This document shows, piece by piece, positions 1 through 7,936 of a stretch of 61,259 nucleotides of DNA. Every line of letters starts with the position of its first letter. The stretch's first letter is position 1. Location: the NCBI GenBank assembly GCA_019239955.1, contig JAFAZD010000303.1, forward strand, positions 1 through 61,259, written 5' to 3'. Position numbers and translations under genes: made by a program. This DNA is from Armatimonadota bacterium. GTDB taxonomy: Bacteria > Armatimonadota > Armatimonadia > Armatimonadales > Capsulimonadaceae. The notes under the pieces are model-generated. The model was not told where the DNA came from and did not search any database. It was given only the letters and a program-made list of their open reading frames with translations.

Positions 1-1476
1 GACGGCGAGGGGTTTGCCGTTCACGGACACCCGGTAGCCGACGGCCCAGTACGGGACGTGCAGGTGTAGCGTTATCTGGGTAGGGCGGGCGGCGTGGACG
101 ACAAACGTGGAACCCGGCTCCTCCGGAAAGCGCGTCCGCTGGGTGAGGCGCACGCCCTTCTGCGGCCAATTGACCTCGGAGGGGACGTACAGGTTGACAT
201 AGAGCCCGTCGGCGTCGTGGAAGTAGATGCTGTCGTTCAGCTTGGCGAAGGACTCGACGCCCGTGCCGTAGCAGCACCAGAAACTGTCGTTTGGCGTGCC
301 CCAATTCTTGACGTTGCCCGCCGCCAGCGGCAGGTAGTAGATCATCATGCCGGTCTGCGGGTCCTGGGCGGGCAGGATGCCGTTGAAGTAGGCGCGCTCG
401 TAGAAGTCCGCGTAGCGTGGATCGGCGGTCCAGCGAATGAGGTGGCGCGTGACCTTCAGGATGTTGTAGGTCGTGCAGGTCTCCTGGTTGTTGCCGACCA
501 GCGTGTGCGCCAGGTCGTCGGGGTCGCCCCAGTATTCGCCCCGGTTGCTGCCGCCTGTGGCGTAGGAGCGGTGATTCGCCACGCGGTCCCAGAAGTAGGC
601 GACAACGGTGTGGTAGTCCGGGTCCTCCAGCAATTCGTAGCGCCGGGCCGCGCCGAGAATCTTGGGCAGGTGCGTGTTGGCATGGATGCCGGTCAGGTCG
701 TCGTGGCGCAGGGCGAGGGGGCCGAGGAAGGAGGCCTGGTCGAACCGATGCGCCAGGGCCAGGTCGGCGGGGCGGCGGCGAGCGGCGTAGAGGTCGTACA
801 GCACGTTCGCCATGCCGCCGAACTCGTTACGCATCATGGCGTCGAACTGCACGTCGGTCAGCCGGGCCGTGCGCCGCTGGAAGTAGTCGGCCATGTTCTC
901 GGCGACTTGCAGGGCCTGCGTGTTGCCGCAGTACTGGTACATGTCCACCAGCCCGGCCATGATCTTATGGATCGTGTAGTAGGGCGCCCAGACCGGCCGG
1001 CCGGCTTCGAGGCGGTCAAAGAAGGAGGTCGGGAAGGCGGAGAGATATTTGCCGCCGAGCGCCCGCTGACATTTGGCGAGTTCCGCGACGATGTAATCCC
1101 CCTTGGCCTTCAACTCTTTGTCTCCGGCGCTGCGGGACATCAGGGCGCAGGCGGAGAGATAGTGGCCGACGAAGTGGCCGCGCACCTCGCAATCGGGGGC
1201 CTCCCAGCCGCCCAGCGGCCTGCCGGGAGCGGGCAGGCCGGCGTTCTTGCGGAAGTTGTACAGCAGGCGGTCGGCGTCCAGGGCGTGCAGGTAGCGCCGG
1301 TCGGCCTGTTGCTCGGCCCGCTCCGGGCCATCTGACAGGCGCACCTGGGCCAGATCAAACGGCTGCACGGCGGTCGGGATGACGGTCTTCAAAGACGGGA
1401 TCGGCGGGGGCGACGCGGCTTGGGCGGCATTGCCCAGCGTGAGCAGCAGGCCGAGCGAAAAGGCGAAGGGCTTCAT
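1..1476 (-). CDS. GH127/GH146-type beta-L-arabinofuranosidase, exported, partial at window edge
   Basis: The minus strand is open from an ATG at 1476 to base 1, giving 492 residues without a stop; the C-terminus lies outside the window. The start has a GGAG ribosome site and opens a signal peptide (MKPFAFSLGLLLTLG, cleavage after AQA near residue 20). The family is recognised from the N-terminal WEAPDCEVRGHFVGHY segment, from QETC (E332, C334) and from the paired cysteines of FWCCYGTG (C401, C402). In characterised GH127 enzymes the equivalent Glu and three Cys hold zinc and supply the cysteine nucleophile. The expected activity is removal of beta-L-arabinofuranosyl groups in the periplasm or outside. 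It lies upstream of the AraR-like regulator on the same strand. GH127 versus GH146 cannot be decided by eye. Confidence 0.9.
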   Translation of the reverse strand, partial: MKPFAFSLGLLLTLGNAAQAASPPPIPSLKTVIPTAVQPFDLAQVRLSDGPERAEQQADRRYLHALDADRLLYNFRKNAGLPAPGRPLGGWEAPDCEVRGHFVGHYLSACALMSRSAGDKELKAKGDYIVAELAKCQRALGGKYLSAFPTSFFDRLEAGRPVWAPYYTIHKIMAGLVDMYQYCGNTQALQVAENMADYFQRRTARLTDVQFDAMMRNEFGGMANVLYDLYAARRRPADLALAHRFDQASFLGPLALRHDDLTGIHANTHLPKILGAARRYELLEDPDYHTVVAYFWDRVANHRSYATGGSNRGEYWGDPDDLAHTLVGNNQETCTTYNILKVTRHLIRWTADPRYADFYERAYFNGILPAQDPQTGMMIYYLPLAAGNVKNWGTPNDSFWCCYGTGVESFAKLNDSIYFHDADGLYVNLYVPSEVNWPQKGVRLTQRTRFPEEPGSTFVVHAARPTQITLHLHVPYWAVGYRVSVNGKPLAV

Positions 1477-1519
1477 TGTGTTCTCCAACAAGGGCAAGAA
1501 ACAAGGGCAAGAAACGGAA

Positions 1520-1637
1520 CCTGGCCCTGAACGGCCAGGCTAAGCGGACCGAACCCGCTTCGCGGCTAAAGAGGAGCCTTTCCCAGCTCCGAAGGGGGTT
1601 CTCTCCGATTAGCCTGGGGGCTTGGCCCCGGGTCCTC
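1520..1637. repeat. GC-rich hairpin spacer (GGCC-CTGAAC-GGCC type)
   Basis: The spacer holds short self-complementary stretches such as GGCCCTGAACGGCC. It resembles the longer imperfect element at 54165-54320 (CGGCCCTGAAGGGCCG). It probably belongs to a dispersed intergenic repeat family. No gene or T-tailed terminator is visible. Confidence 0.4.
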
Positions 1638-2090
1638 TCATCCCGGCTTCCTGTCCTGGCCGTCCTGCAATTCGCGCACCCGCCGCCGCATCCGGGCCAG
1701 CGCGTCGGCGAGGTGGGCCTCGTCCTCAAGGGCCAATCGGCCGTACCGCGCGCCGCGCTTGGGTTCCAGGTCCGCCAGCACGTTCTGGTCGAGCTCGCGC
1801 AGCAGCAGGGACAGGTGGTAGCGCGTCGCCTCCACCGGCTGAATCTGCGCGCTGCGGGCGGCCTCCTCCGGCGCGAGGGCCGCCACGAGGGCGTCGGCCT
1901 CCGCCAGAAGCGCGTCCAGCCCCTGGCGCAGACGGTGCCACTCGGCCTCCGGGAGCGGCGTCAGCGGCGTCCCCGCCGACCCGCTGGGCGACTGGCCGGC
2001 CGCCGCGATGCGCTCTATCTTGGCGATGGTGGCCCGGAGCACGGACCGGGTGGAAAGCAGGTGGTTCGTCCAGCCGACGTTCAGTGCCAT
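1638..2090 (-). CDS. hypothetical protein, helical, 150 aa
   Basis: A 150-residue reading frame with a GAGG ribosome site seven bases before its ATG. The protein looks almost wholly alpha-helical and charged. Residues 50-75 and 90-145 could form coiled coils (repeated Leu/Ala with Glu/Arg). There is no signal peptide or membrane segment. It lies between the GH127 gene and the AraR-like regulator gene in the same direction and is probably co-transcribed. I do not recognise the family and no function can be assigned. Other long frames cross this GC-rich stretch, but this one has the most protein-like composition and a ribosome site. Confidence 0.65.
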   Translation of the reverse strand: MALNVGWTNHLLSTRSVLRATIAKIERIAAAGQSPSGSAGTPLTPLPEAEWHRLRQGLDALLAEADALVAALAPEEAARSAQIQPVEATRYHLSLLLRELDQNVLADLEPKRGARYGRLALEDEAHLADALARMRRRVRELQDGQDRKPG

Positions 2091-2109
2091 AGATATGCCT
2101 CGGTGCTGT

Positions 2110-3123
2110 TCACGGGGTCCAGTGGAGCGGGTAGAAGACGGCGCGGCCCACGGAGGCCGGGGAACGGCCCAGGCGGCGCAGCTCGGCGACGGCGTCCTCG
2201 GCGATGGCCTCGATGGGAACGGCGAGCGAGCGGATGCCGAGCGCCGGGTCGGCGGCGAGCGGCAGGCCGTCGAAGCTGACCAGAGGGATGTCGTGCGCGC
2301 GGGGGGACTCGTGCCGGAGCAGGCCCGCGTGCAGGCCGACGGCCAGCCAGTCGTTGGCGGCGACCACGCCGAGCGGCCCGTCGCCGCCCGGCAGGGGCAG
2401 CCCGCGGCCCAGTGCCAGGCCGGCGGAATAGTTCAGGGGGGAGTCCCGAAAGTGCGGGCGCGCCCCCTGGGCCATGACCGCCTCGGCCACGCCCGCCCAG
2501 CGCTCACGGGAGGCGGGGATGTCGCGGCGTCCCACGAAGACGATGTCGCGGCACCCACGCGCCAGCAGGGACTCGCCGGCGGCCCGGCCGGCGGCCCGGT
2601 CTTCCAGCCCGAAGACGCTGGCGCGGCGGCCCGGTGGGGTCTCCGGCGGCAGCAGCAGGCCGACCATCGGCGGGTCGTCGGGCCGCTGCCTCTCGATGAG
2701 AGAGCGCCCCGCCAGGCCCAGCGTCAGCGCGCCGTCCTCCAGCGTGGGCGGGCCGCCCCGGCCGTCCACGCGCTCGATCAGGCAGCGCGCCCCGGCCGCC
2801 TGCAAGGCCGTCAGCAGGCACTCCAGCAGGTGCGAGAAGAACGGGTCGTCCCCCAGCTTGAGGCCCTCGTCAATCAACAGCGCGACGCGGCGCAGGGAAT
2901 GGCCGTCCGGCGCGACGGCGTAGGTGCCGCTGCCCGGACGCGGCTCGATCAGGCCCTCCGCGCGCAGGTCGGCCAGCACCGCGCGCAGGCGGGGCCGGGA
3001 GACGTGCAGCCGTGCCGCCAGGTCGCGCTCGCTCGGCAGCCGCCGGCCCGCCATCTGCCGCGCCAGCTGCCGGACGGCCTGTTCGGTGTCCTGGTGCTCG
3101 GAGACTGTCTCGATGTTCGTCAT
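2110..3123 (-). CDS. GntR/LacI chimeric transcriptional regulator, AraR-like
   Basis: 337 residues. The N-terminus (about 12-72) is a GntR-type winged helix-turn-helix, seen in LPSERDLAARLHVSRPRLR and the wing GLIEPRPGSGTY. Residues 78-337 are a LacI/GalR-type sugar-binding domain (VGRRDIPASRERWAG, GVVAANDWLAVGL, IPLVSFDG). This architecture is that of Bacillus AraR, which represses arabinose genes and is released by L-arabinose. The segment before the recognition helix is a few residues shorter than in many GntR proteins. It is transcribed away from the GH51-to-glutaminase gene run, and a good operator candidate lies in the shared spacer, so local repression with arabinose as inducer is the natural inference. 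The ligand is not provable from sequence. Confidence 0.85.
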   Translation of the reverse strand: MTNIETVSEHQDTEQAVRQLARQMAGRRLPSERDLAARLHVSRPRLRAVLADLRAEGLIEPRPGSGTYAVAPDGHSLRRVALLIDEGLKLGDDPFFSHLLECLLTALQAAGARCLIERVDGRGGPPTLEDGALTLGLAGRSLIERQRPDDPPMVGLLLPPETPPGRRASVFGLEDRAAGRAAGESLLARGCRDIVFVGRRDIPASRERWAGVAEAVMAQGARPHFRDSPLNYSAGLALGRGLPLPGGDGPLGVVAANDWLAVGLHAGLLRHESPRAHDIPLVSFDGLPLAADPALGIRSLAVPIEAIAEDAVAELRRLGRSPASVGRAVFYPLHWTP

Positions 3124-3139
3124 TCCCCATTGCGCCCTC

Positions 3140-3168
3140 TTGACAGCGCACGGCTCCCTTTGTATAAT
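3140..3168 (+). promoter_or_regulatory. consensus sigma-70 promoter of the arabinan operon
   Basis: TTGACA at 3140-3145 and TATAAT at 3163-3168 are both perfect consensus hexamers with an ideal 17-bp spacer. Transcription should begin near 3175, about 60 bases before the GH51 start codon. So strong a promoter fits a gene held off by a repressor. Confidence 0.85.
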
Positions 3169-3178
3169 ACCACCTCAT

Positions 3179-3207
3179 ACCAATCTTTGCAATTGGTTCC
3201 GATTGGT
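3179..3207. promoter_or_regulatory. candidate operator of the AraR-like regulator
   Basis: ACCAAT (3179-3184) and ATTGGT (3192-3197) form an inverted repeat with a 7-bp gap. A third half-site, ATTGGT, follows at 3202-3207. The block sits just downstream of the expected transcription start, where bound repressor would block initiation or early elongation. Assignment to the adjacent regulator is inference. Confidence 0.6.
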
Positions 3208-3233
3208 CAGGAACCGGTTGCCCAGGAGTCTTC

Positions 3234-4763
3234 ATGGACACCACGCAGCGCGTCCTCGTTCTGCCGCAGGAGCCGATCGGGACGATCAACCCCTACCTGC
3301 ACGGCCACTTCGCCGAGCACCTCGGCGAGCTGGTCTACCCCGGCGTCTGGGTCGGGGAGGACAGCCCGATCCCCAACACCGGCGGCATCCGCAACGACGT
3401 CGTGGACGCCCTGAGGCCGCTGGAGATCCCCGTGCTGCGCTGGCCCGGCGGCTGCTTCGCGGACACCTATCATTGGCGCGACGGCATCGGGCCGCGCGAG
3501 AAGCGCCCGATGCGGATCAACGTCCACTGGGGCATGGCCGAGGAGGCGAACCAGTTCGGGACACACGAGTTCGTCGCATTCTGCCGCGCCCTCGGGGCGG
3601 AGCCGTACTTCGCCGCCAACATCGGCTCCTCCGCGCCGGAGGAGATGCGGGACTGGATCGAGTACTGCAACTTCGCCGGCAACTCGACCCTGGCCGGGGA
3701 GCGCCGGGCCAACGGCGCGGCCGAGCCGTTCCACGTCCAGCACTGGGGCGTCGGCAACGAGAACTGGGGCTGCGGCGGCAACATGAGCCCGGAAGAGTAC
3801 GCCGCCGCCTTCGCCCGCTTCCGCACCTTCGTCTTCCCGTACTCCGGCACGCCGCTGGACGGCATCGCCTGCGGCCCGAACGGTCCGGACTGGAGATGGA
3901 CCCGGCGCGTCCTCGAGACCCTGGGGCCCGGCCGGCGCAGACTGATGAAGGGCTTCGCCGCCCACTACTACTGCGGCACGGCCGGCACGGCGACGGAGTA
4001 CACGGAGGCGCAGTGGCTGGAGCTGCTCGCCAAGGCCGCCGCGATGGAGGGCATGGTCATCGGGCACCGCGCCGTCATGGACGAGTTCGACCCGGAGCGC
4101 AAGATCGGCCTGATCTTTGACGAGTGGGGCGCGTGGCATCCCGTGGAGCCGGGCAAGCCGAGGGGCGGCCTCTATCAGCAGAACACGGTCCGCGATGCCT
4201 GCGTGGCGGCGCTGACGCTGGACGTGTTCCACAACCACGCCGACAAGCTGTACATGGCGAACGTCGCCCAGCTCATCAACGTCCTGCAATCCCTGCTGCT
4301 GGTGGAGGAGGACAGGTGCCTCAAGACGCCGACCTACCACGTCTTCGACCTGTACCGCCCGCACAAGGGCGCGCGGGCCGTGCGCCTCATCTCCGAGGCG
4401 GAGACGGTCAGCGACGGCGGTGCGGCCCGCGACCAGTGCCGCGCCTGCTACCTGGACAAGCGGCCCTTCGCGCTGCGCGCCGTGCAGGGGTCGGCGTCGG
4501 TGCGCGACGGGAAGCTGTGCGTCACCGCCGTCAACTCCCACCCGACGCAGGCGGTCGAGCTGGAACTGGAGGTCCGGCAGGCGAGGCTGGAGACGCTGGA
4601 GGTCGTCACGCTGGCGGCGGACGACATCCATGCCCACAACACGTTCGCCCGCCCCGATGTCGTGCGCCTCTCGAAGCCGGCGACCGTGCAGGCGGACGGC
4701 CCGCGCGTCCGTGTCCCGCTGCCGCCTGGAGGCGTCGTCCGCCTGCGCGGCCCGCTGGGTTAG
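3234..4763 (+). CDS. GH51 alpha-L-arabinofuranosidase, intracellular
   Basis: 509 residues, the usual length of GH51 enzymes, with no signal peptide. It should therefore act in the cytoplasm, clipping terminal alpha-L-arabinofuranosyl residues from imported arabino-oligosaccharides. The acid/base glutamate is E176 in WGVGNENWG and the nucleophile is E297 in LIFDEWGAWH. RWPGGCFAD and NQFGTHEF are further GH51 hallmarks. The start is fixed by an AGGAG ribosome site eight bases upstream. It is the first gene after the consensus promoter and operator candidate, and is followed 46 bases later by the sugar-binding lipoprotein. Confidence 0.94.
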   Translation: MDTTQRVLVLPQEPIGTINPYLHGHFAEHLGELVYPGVWVGEDSPIPNTGGIRNDVVDALRPLEIPVLRWPGGCFADTYHWRDGIGPREKRPMRINVHWGMAEEANQFGTHEFVAFCRALGAEPYFAANIGSSAPEEMRDWIEYCNFAGNSTLAGERRANGAAEPFHVQHWGVGNENWGCGGNMSPEEYAAAFARFRTFVFPYSGTPLDGIACGPNGPDWRWTRRVLETLGPGRRRLMKGFAAHYYCGTAGTATEYTEAQWLELLAKAAAMEGMVIGHRAVMDEFDPERKIGLIFDEWGAWHPVEPGKPRGGLYQQNTVRDACVAALTLDVFHNHADKLYMANVAQLINVLQSLLLVEEDRCLKTPTYHVFDLYRPHKGARAVRLISEAETVSDGGAARDQCRACYLDKRPFALRAVQGSASVRDGKLCVTAVNSHPTQAVELELEVRQARLETLEVVTLAADDIHAHNTFARPDVVRLSKPATVQADGPRVRVPLPPGGVVRLRGPLG

Positions 4764-4809
4764 AATGCCCGGCCCCACAATGGGGTATAATGGTCGCAAT
4801 CGGCCCATT

Positions 4810-6132
4810 ATGTCAACCCTGAGGACAACCCGGCGTCTTCTGCGCGCGCTGCTGACCGCGGCCGCCGTCGTCTGGCTGGCGCTGGCCGGCGGCTGCGGCC
4901 AGCGCCCCGGCTCGCGGGCCGTGGAGCGCGACGCCGCGGGCCATATCGTCATTGACTTCTGGAACGGCTTCACCGGGCCGGACGGCGTGACCATGACCAA
5001 GATGGTGAACCAGTTCCAGAAGGAGAACCCCGACATTGACGTGCGGATGCAGATCATCCCCTGGGGCACCTACTATGACAAGCTCACCCTCTCGATGGCC
5101 TACGGCGGCACGCCCGACGTCTTCATCCTCCAGGCCGCGCGCTTCCCGGAGTTCGCCTCGTTCCACACGCTCCGCCCGCTGACCGACCTGTACGCAAGCG
5201 ACAGGAGGCCCCTGCGGGCGTCGGACTTCGCCCCCGTCCCCTGGCATGAGTCTTTTTATGGGGGCGCCCAGTACGCGCTGCCCCTGGACACGCACCCCCT
5301 CGGCCTGTATTACAACACCAAGCTCTTTCAGGAGGCCGGCATCGTGGACGCGCGGGGCCGGGCGAAGCCGCCGACGAACCTGGCCGAGTTCCTGGCGGAC
5401 GCGAAGAAGCTGACCAAAGAGACGGCCGGCCGGGGGCGTCCCGATCAGTACGGGCTTGTCTTCACCAACGAGCACAGCAACTGGCTGACCTTCGCGCATC
5501 AGTTCGGCGGCGACATCGTCACGCCCGACGGCAAGGAGGGCGCCATGGAGTCCCCGGCCTGCCTGCAGGCCACGCACCTGATGTGCGACCTGATCTACCG
5601 GTATCGGATCGCGCCGAAGCCGGAGGGCGTGGACCCCTGGCTGTTGTTCCGGCAGGGCCGGGCCGCCATGGCGATGGAGGGCATCTACATGCTGCACTCG
5701 CTCCAGGAGGAGCCGGGACTGAAGTTCTCGGGGGCGCCGGCGCCGCAGTTCGGCCCGCGTCAGGGCGTGTGGGGCGGATCGCACCTGCTCTGCCAGCCCG
5801 TAGGGCTCGCGCCGGAGCGCGCGCGGGCCGCGTGGCGCCTGATGCGATTCCTGTCCGACGACAGCCTGCAGTGGGGCATCGGCGGTCAGGTGCCGGCCCG
5901 GCTGTCCGTGGAGCGTTCGCCGCAGTTCCAGACGAGCCGGGAAACGGCGGTCCAGGCGCAGTTCGCCAGGGAACTGCCCTCCGTCATCTACGACCCGCAG
6001 ATTCCGCAGGCGAACGCGCTGAACCAGTTCGTGGACCCGGCGATTGACGACTGCCTGAACCAACTGGACACGCCGGAGCACGCCATGCGCGACGCCGACC
6101 GCCGCATTGACCAACTCTTGAGCCGCCCATGA
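4810..6132 (+). CDS. CUT1 ABC transporter sugar-binding lipoprotein
   Basis: Family 1 extracellular solute-binding protein, 440 residues from the chosen ATG. The start is placed here because it opens a clean signal peptide (basic MSTLRTTRRLL, hydrophobic core, lipobox LAGGC) that anchors the protein as a lipoprotein. In-frame ATGs further upstream would only lengthen the leader. IDFWNGFTGPDG near the mature N-terminus and TPDVFILQA are typical of the family. No clear ribosome site precedes it. It overlaps the first permease gene by 4 bp and should capture arabino-oligosaccharides, judged from context only. Confidence 0.88.
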   Translation: MSTLRTTRRLLRALLTAAAVVWLALAGGCGQRPGSRAVERDAAGHIVIDFWNGFTGPDGVTMTKMVNQFQKENPDIDVRMQIIPWGTYYDKLTLSMAYGGTPDVFILQAARFPEFASFHTLRPLTDLYASDRRPLRASDFAPVPWHESFYGGAQYALPLDTHPLGLYYNTKLFQEAGIVDARGRAKPPTNLAEFLADAKKLTKETAGRGRPDQYGLVFTNEHSNWLTFAHQFGGDIVTPDGKEGAMESPACLQATHLMCDLIYRYRIAPKPEGVDPWLLFRQGRAAMAMEGIYMLHSLQEEPGLKFSGAPAPQFGPRQGVWGGSHLLCQPVGLAPERARAAWRLMRFLSDDSLQWGIGGQVPARLSVERSPQFQTSRETAVQAQFARELPSVIYDPQIPQANALNQFVDPAIDDCLNQLDTPEHAMRDADRRIDQLLSRP

Positions 6133-7097
6133 GTACCATCACCAAACCCATCGCCGCCCCGACCGGCGCGAAGTCCCTCATCGTCCGCCGCCGCGACGAC
6201 GGCTGGAGCGGCTGGCTGTTCGCCCTGCCGCACCTGGTCCTGTTCGCCGTGTTCCTGCTCATCCCGACGCTGTACGGCTTCTTCATCTCCCTGCACCGGT
6301 GGCACGTGCTGGCGAAGACCCACCCGTTCATCGGGCTGGGCAACTACGGCGCGGCCCTATCCGACGACATCTTCTGGCTGGCGCTGCGCAACACGGTCTA
6401 TTTCGTCGTCCTGGTCGTGCCGCTGGGGAACCTCGTCTCGCTGCTGCTCGCGCTGGGCCTCTCCGGGGTGCGGGCGCTGGCGACGTTCTACAAGGTCGCC
6501 TTCTACCTGCCGGTCATCATCTCCATCGCCGTGGTGGCCGTGCTCTGGCAGTGGCTCTACAACACGCAGGTCGGGCTGCTCAACCTGTACCTACAGGCGG
6601 CGGTGGACGGCCTGCGGCAACTCGGCCTGCCGCTGCCGCCGTTCCAGCCGATCCCGTGGCTGAACGACCCGCGCCTGGTCATGCCGTCCATCGCCCTGAT
6701 GTCCATCTGGTGGGGCGCGGGCGGCAACATGATTTTGTATCTGGCCGGGATCAACAACATCCCGCCGGACTATTATGAGGCGGCGACGATTGACGGGGCG
6801 AACGGCTGGCAGCGGTTCTGGGCCATCACCTGGCCCCTGCTGAGGCCCACGACCCTGTTCTGCCTGGTGTTCTCGGTGCTGGGGGCGTTCCAGATCTTCG
6901 GGCAGTCCTACGTGCTCTTCGGGGGCGCCGCCGGGCCGCACCGCGCCGGGCTGACGCTGGTATTATACATGTACCAGCAGGGCTTCAGCGAGTACGAGAT
7001 CGGCTACGGCACCGCCGTCGCCTACCTGCTGTTCGCCATCGTGCTGCTGCTCACGGCGGCCCAATTCCGCCTGCTCAGAGATCGGGAGGCCTCATGA
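6129..7097 (+). CDS. CUT1 sugar ABC transporter permease, MalF/UgpA-like
   Basis: 322 residues with six predicted membrane segments (first about 28-50). The cytoplasmic EAA loop that contacts the ATPase reads EAATIDGANGWQRFWAIT, followed by the conserved WPLLRPT. It starts in an ATGA overlap with the binding-protein gene and ends in another ATGA overlap with the second permease, which indicates translational coupling. No ATPase gene of the MsmK/UgpC type accompanies the set, so a shared ATPase encoded elsewhere is probably used, as is common for CUT1 importers. Confidence 0.9.
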   Translation: MSTITKPIAAPTGAKSLIVRRRDDGWSGWLFALPHLVLFAVFLLIPTLYGFFISLHRWHVLAKTHPFIGLGNYGAALSDDIFWLALRNTVYFVVLVVPLGNLVSLLLALGLSGVRALATFYKVAFYLPVIISIAVVAVLWQWLYNTQVGLLNLYLQAAVDGLRQLGLPLPPFQPIPWLNDPRLVMPSIALMSIWWGAGGNMILYLAGINNIPPDYYEAATIDGANGWQRFWAITWPLLRPTTLFCLVFSVLGAFQIFGQSYVLFGGAAGPHRAGLTLVLYMYQQGFSEYEIGYGTAVAYLLFAIVLLLTAAQFRLLRDREAS

Positions 7098-7936
7098 AAT
7101 TCCTGCGCCGGACCCAGATCGGGCTGCATCTGCCCATGCTCGTTCTCGCCTGCCTGTTTCTCGCGCCGCTGCTGTGGATGCTGTCCACGGCGCTGAAGAC
7201 ACCGGAGGACATCGTCAACGGCCTGGGCGCGCTGCGCTGGTGGCCCCACCCTGTCACGCTGCTCAATTTTGCGACGGTGCTGACCAACGTGGAGGAATTC
7301 CCCGTCTGGCGCTGGACGGGCAACAGCCTGCTCATCTCGCTGGCGGTGACTCTGCTGGTGCTGACGGTGGATTCCCTGGCCGCGTTTGCCTATTCGCGCC
7401 TGCGCTGGCGGGCGCGCGACAAGGTCTTCGCGGTCTTGGTGGCGACCATGCTGGTGCCGGGGCAGGTGCTGCTGATTCCGACCTACCTGCTCATCCGCGG
7501 CCTGCACTGGTTCGACACCTACTGGGCGCTGATCGTCCCGGCGGGCGCGGGCGCGTTCGGGGTCTTCCTGCTGCGGCAGTTCTTCATGACGATCCCCGTG
7601 GAGCTGGAGGAGGCGGCCCGGCTGGATGGATGCGGCCCGCTCGGCGTCTTCCGGCACGTGATCCTGCCGCTCTCCAAGCCCGCGCTGGCGACCCTGGGCA
7701 TCTTCACGTTCATGGCGACGTGGAACGCCTTTGAGGGGCCGCTGATCTACACCGGCAGCCTGGAGATGCGGACGCTGCCCATCGGCATCACCATCTTCCA
7801 GGGCCACTACAGCACCGAGTACGGCCAGATGATGGCCGCCGCCGCGCTGGCGGCCATCCCTGTCACAATCGCGTTCCTGCTGTTTCAAAAGCACATCATC
7901 AAGGGCATTTCTCTGACAGGACTAGCTGGCCGATGA
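7094..7936 (+). CDS. CUT1 sugar ABC transporter permease, MalG/UgpE-like
   Basis: 280 residues with six predicted membrane helices. Its EAA motif is EEAARLDGCGPLGVFRHVI followed by PLSKPAL. It pairs with the preceding permease to form the channel of the oligosaccharide importer. It overlaps the downstream DUF6785 gene by 4 bp, so three membrane genes in a row are translationally coupled. Confidence 0.9.
   Translation: MKFLRRTQIGLHLPMLVLACLFLAPLLWMLSTALKTPEDIVNGLGALRWWPHPVTLLNFATVLTNVEEFPVWRWTGNSLLISLAVTLLVLTVDSLAAFAYSRLRWRARDKVFAVLVATMLVPGQVLLIPTYLLIRGLHWFDTYWALIVPAGAGAFGVFLLRQFFMTIPVELEEAARLDGCGPLGVFRHVILPLSKPALATLGIFTFMATWNAFEGPLIYTGSLEMRTLPIGITIFQGHYSTEYGQMMAAAALAAIPVTIAFLLFQKHIIKGISLTGLAGR

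Noticed and set aside
94-1335. 413-codon open frame on the plus strand
   Set aside because: It is antisense to the GH127 gene, whose own frame has signal peptide, ribosome site and active-site motifs. GC-rich third positions keep the opposite strand open.
4786-4791. TATAAT between GH51 and the binding-protein gene as an internal promoter
   Set aside because: No -35 hexamer at 16-18 bp could be found, and the box sits between two closely spaced genes of one operon. It could be a weak internal start but is not annotated.
3207-5069. 620-codon open frame on the minus strand
   Set aside because: Antisense shadow of the GH51 and binding-protein genes, both well supported by catalytic or signal motifs.
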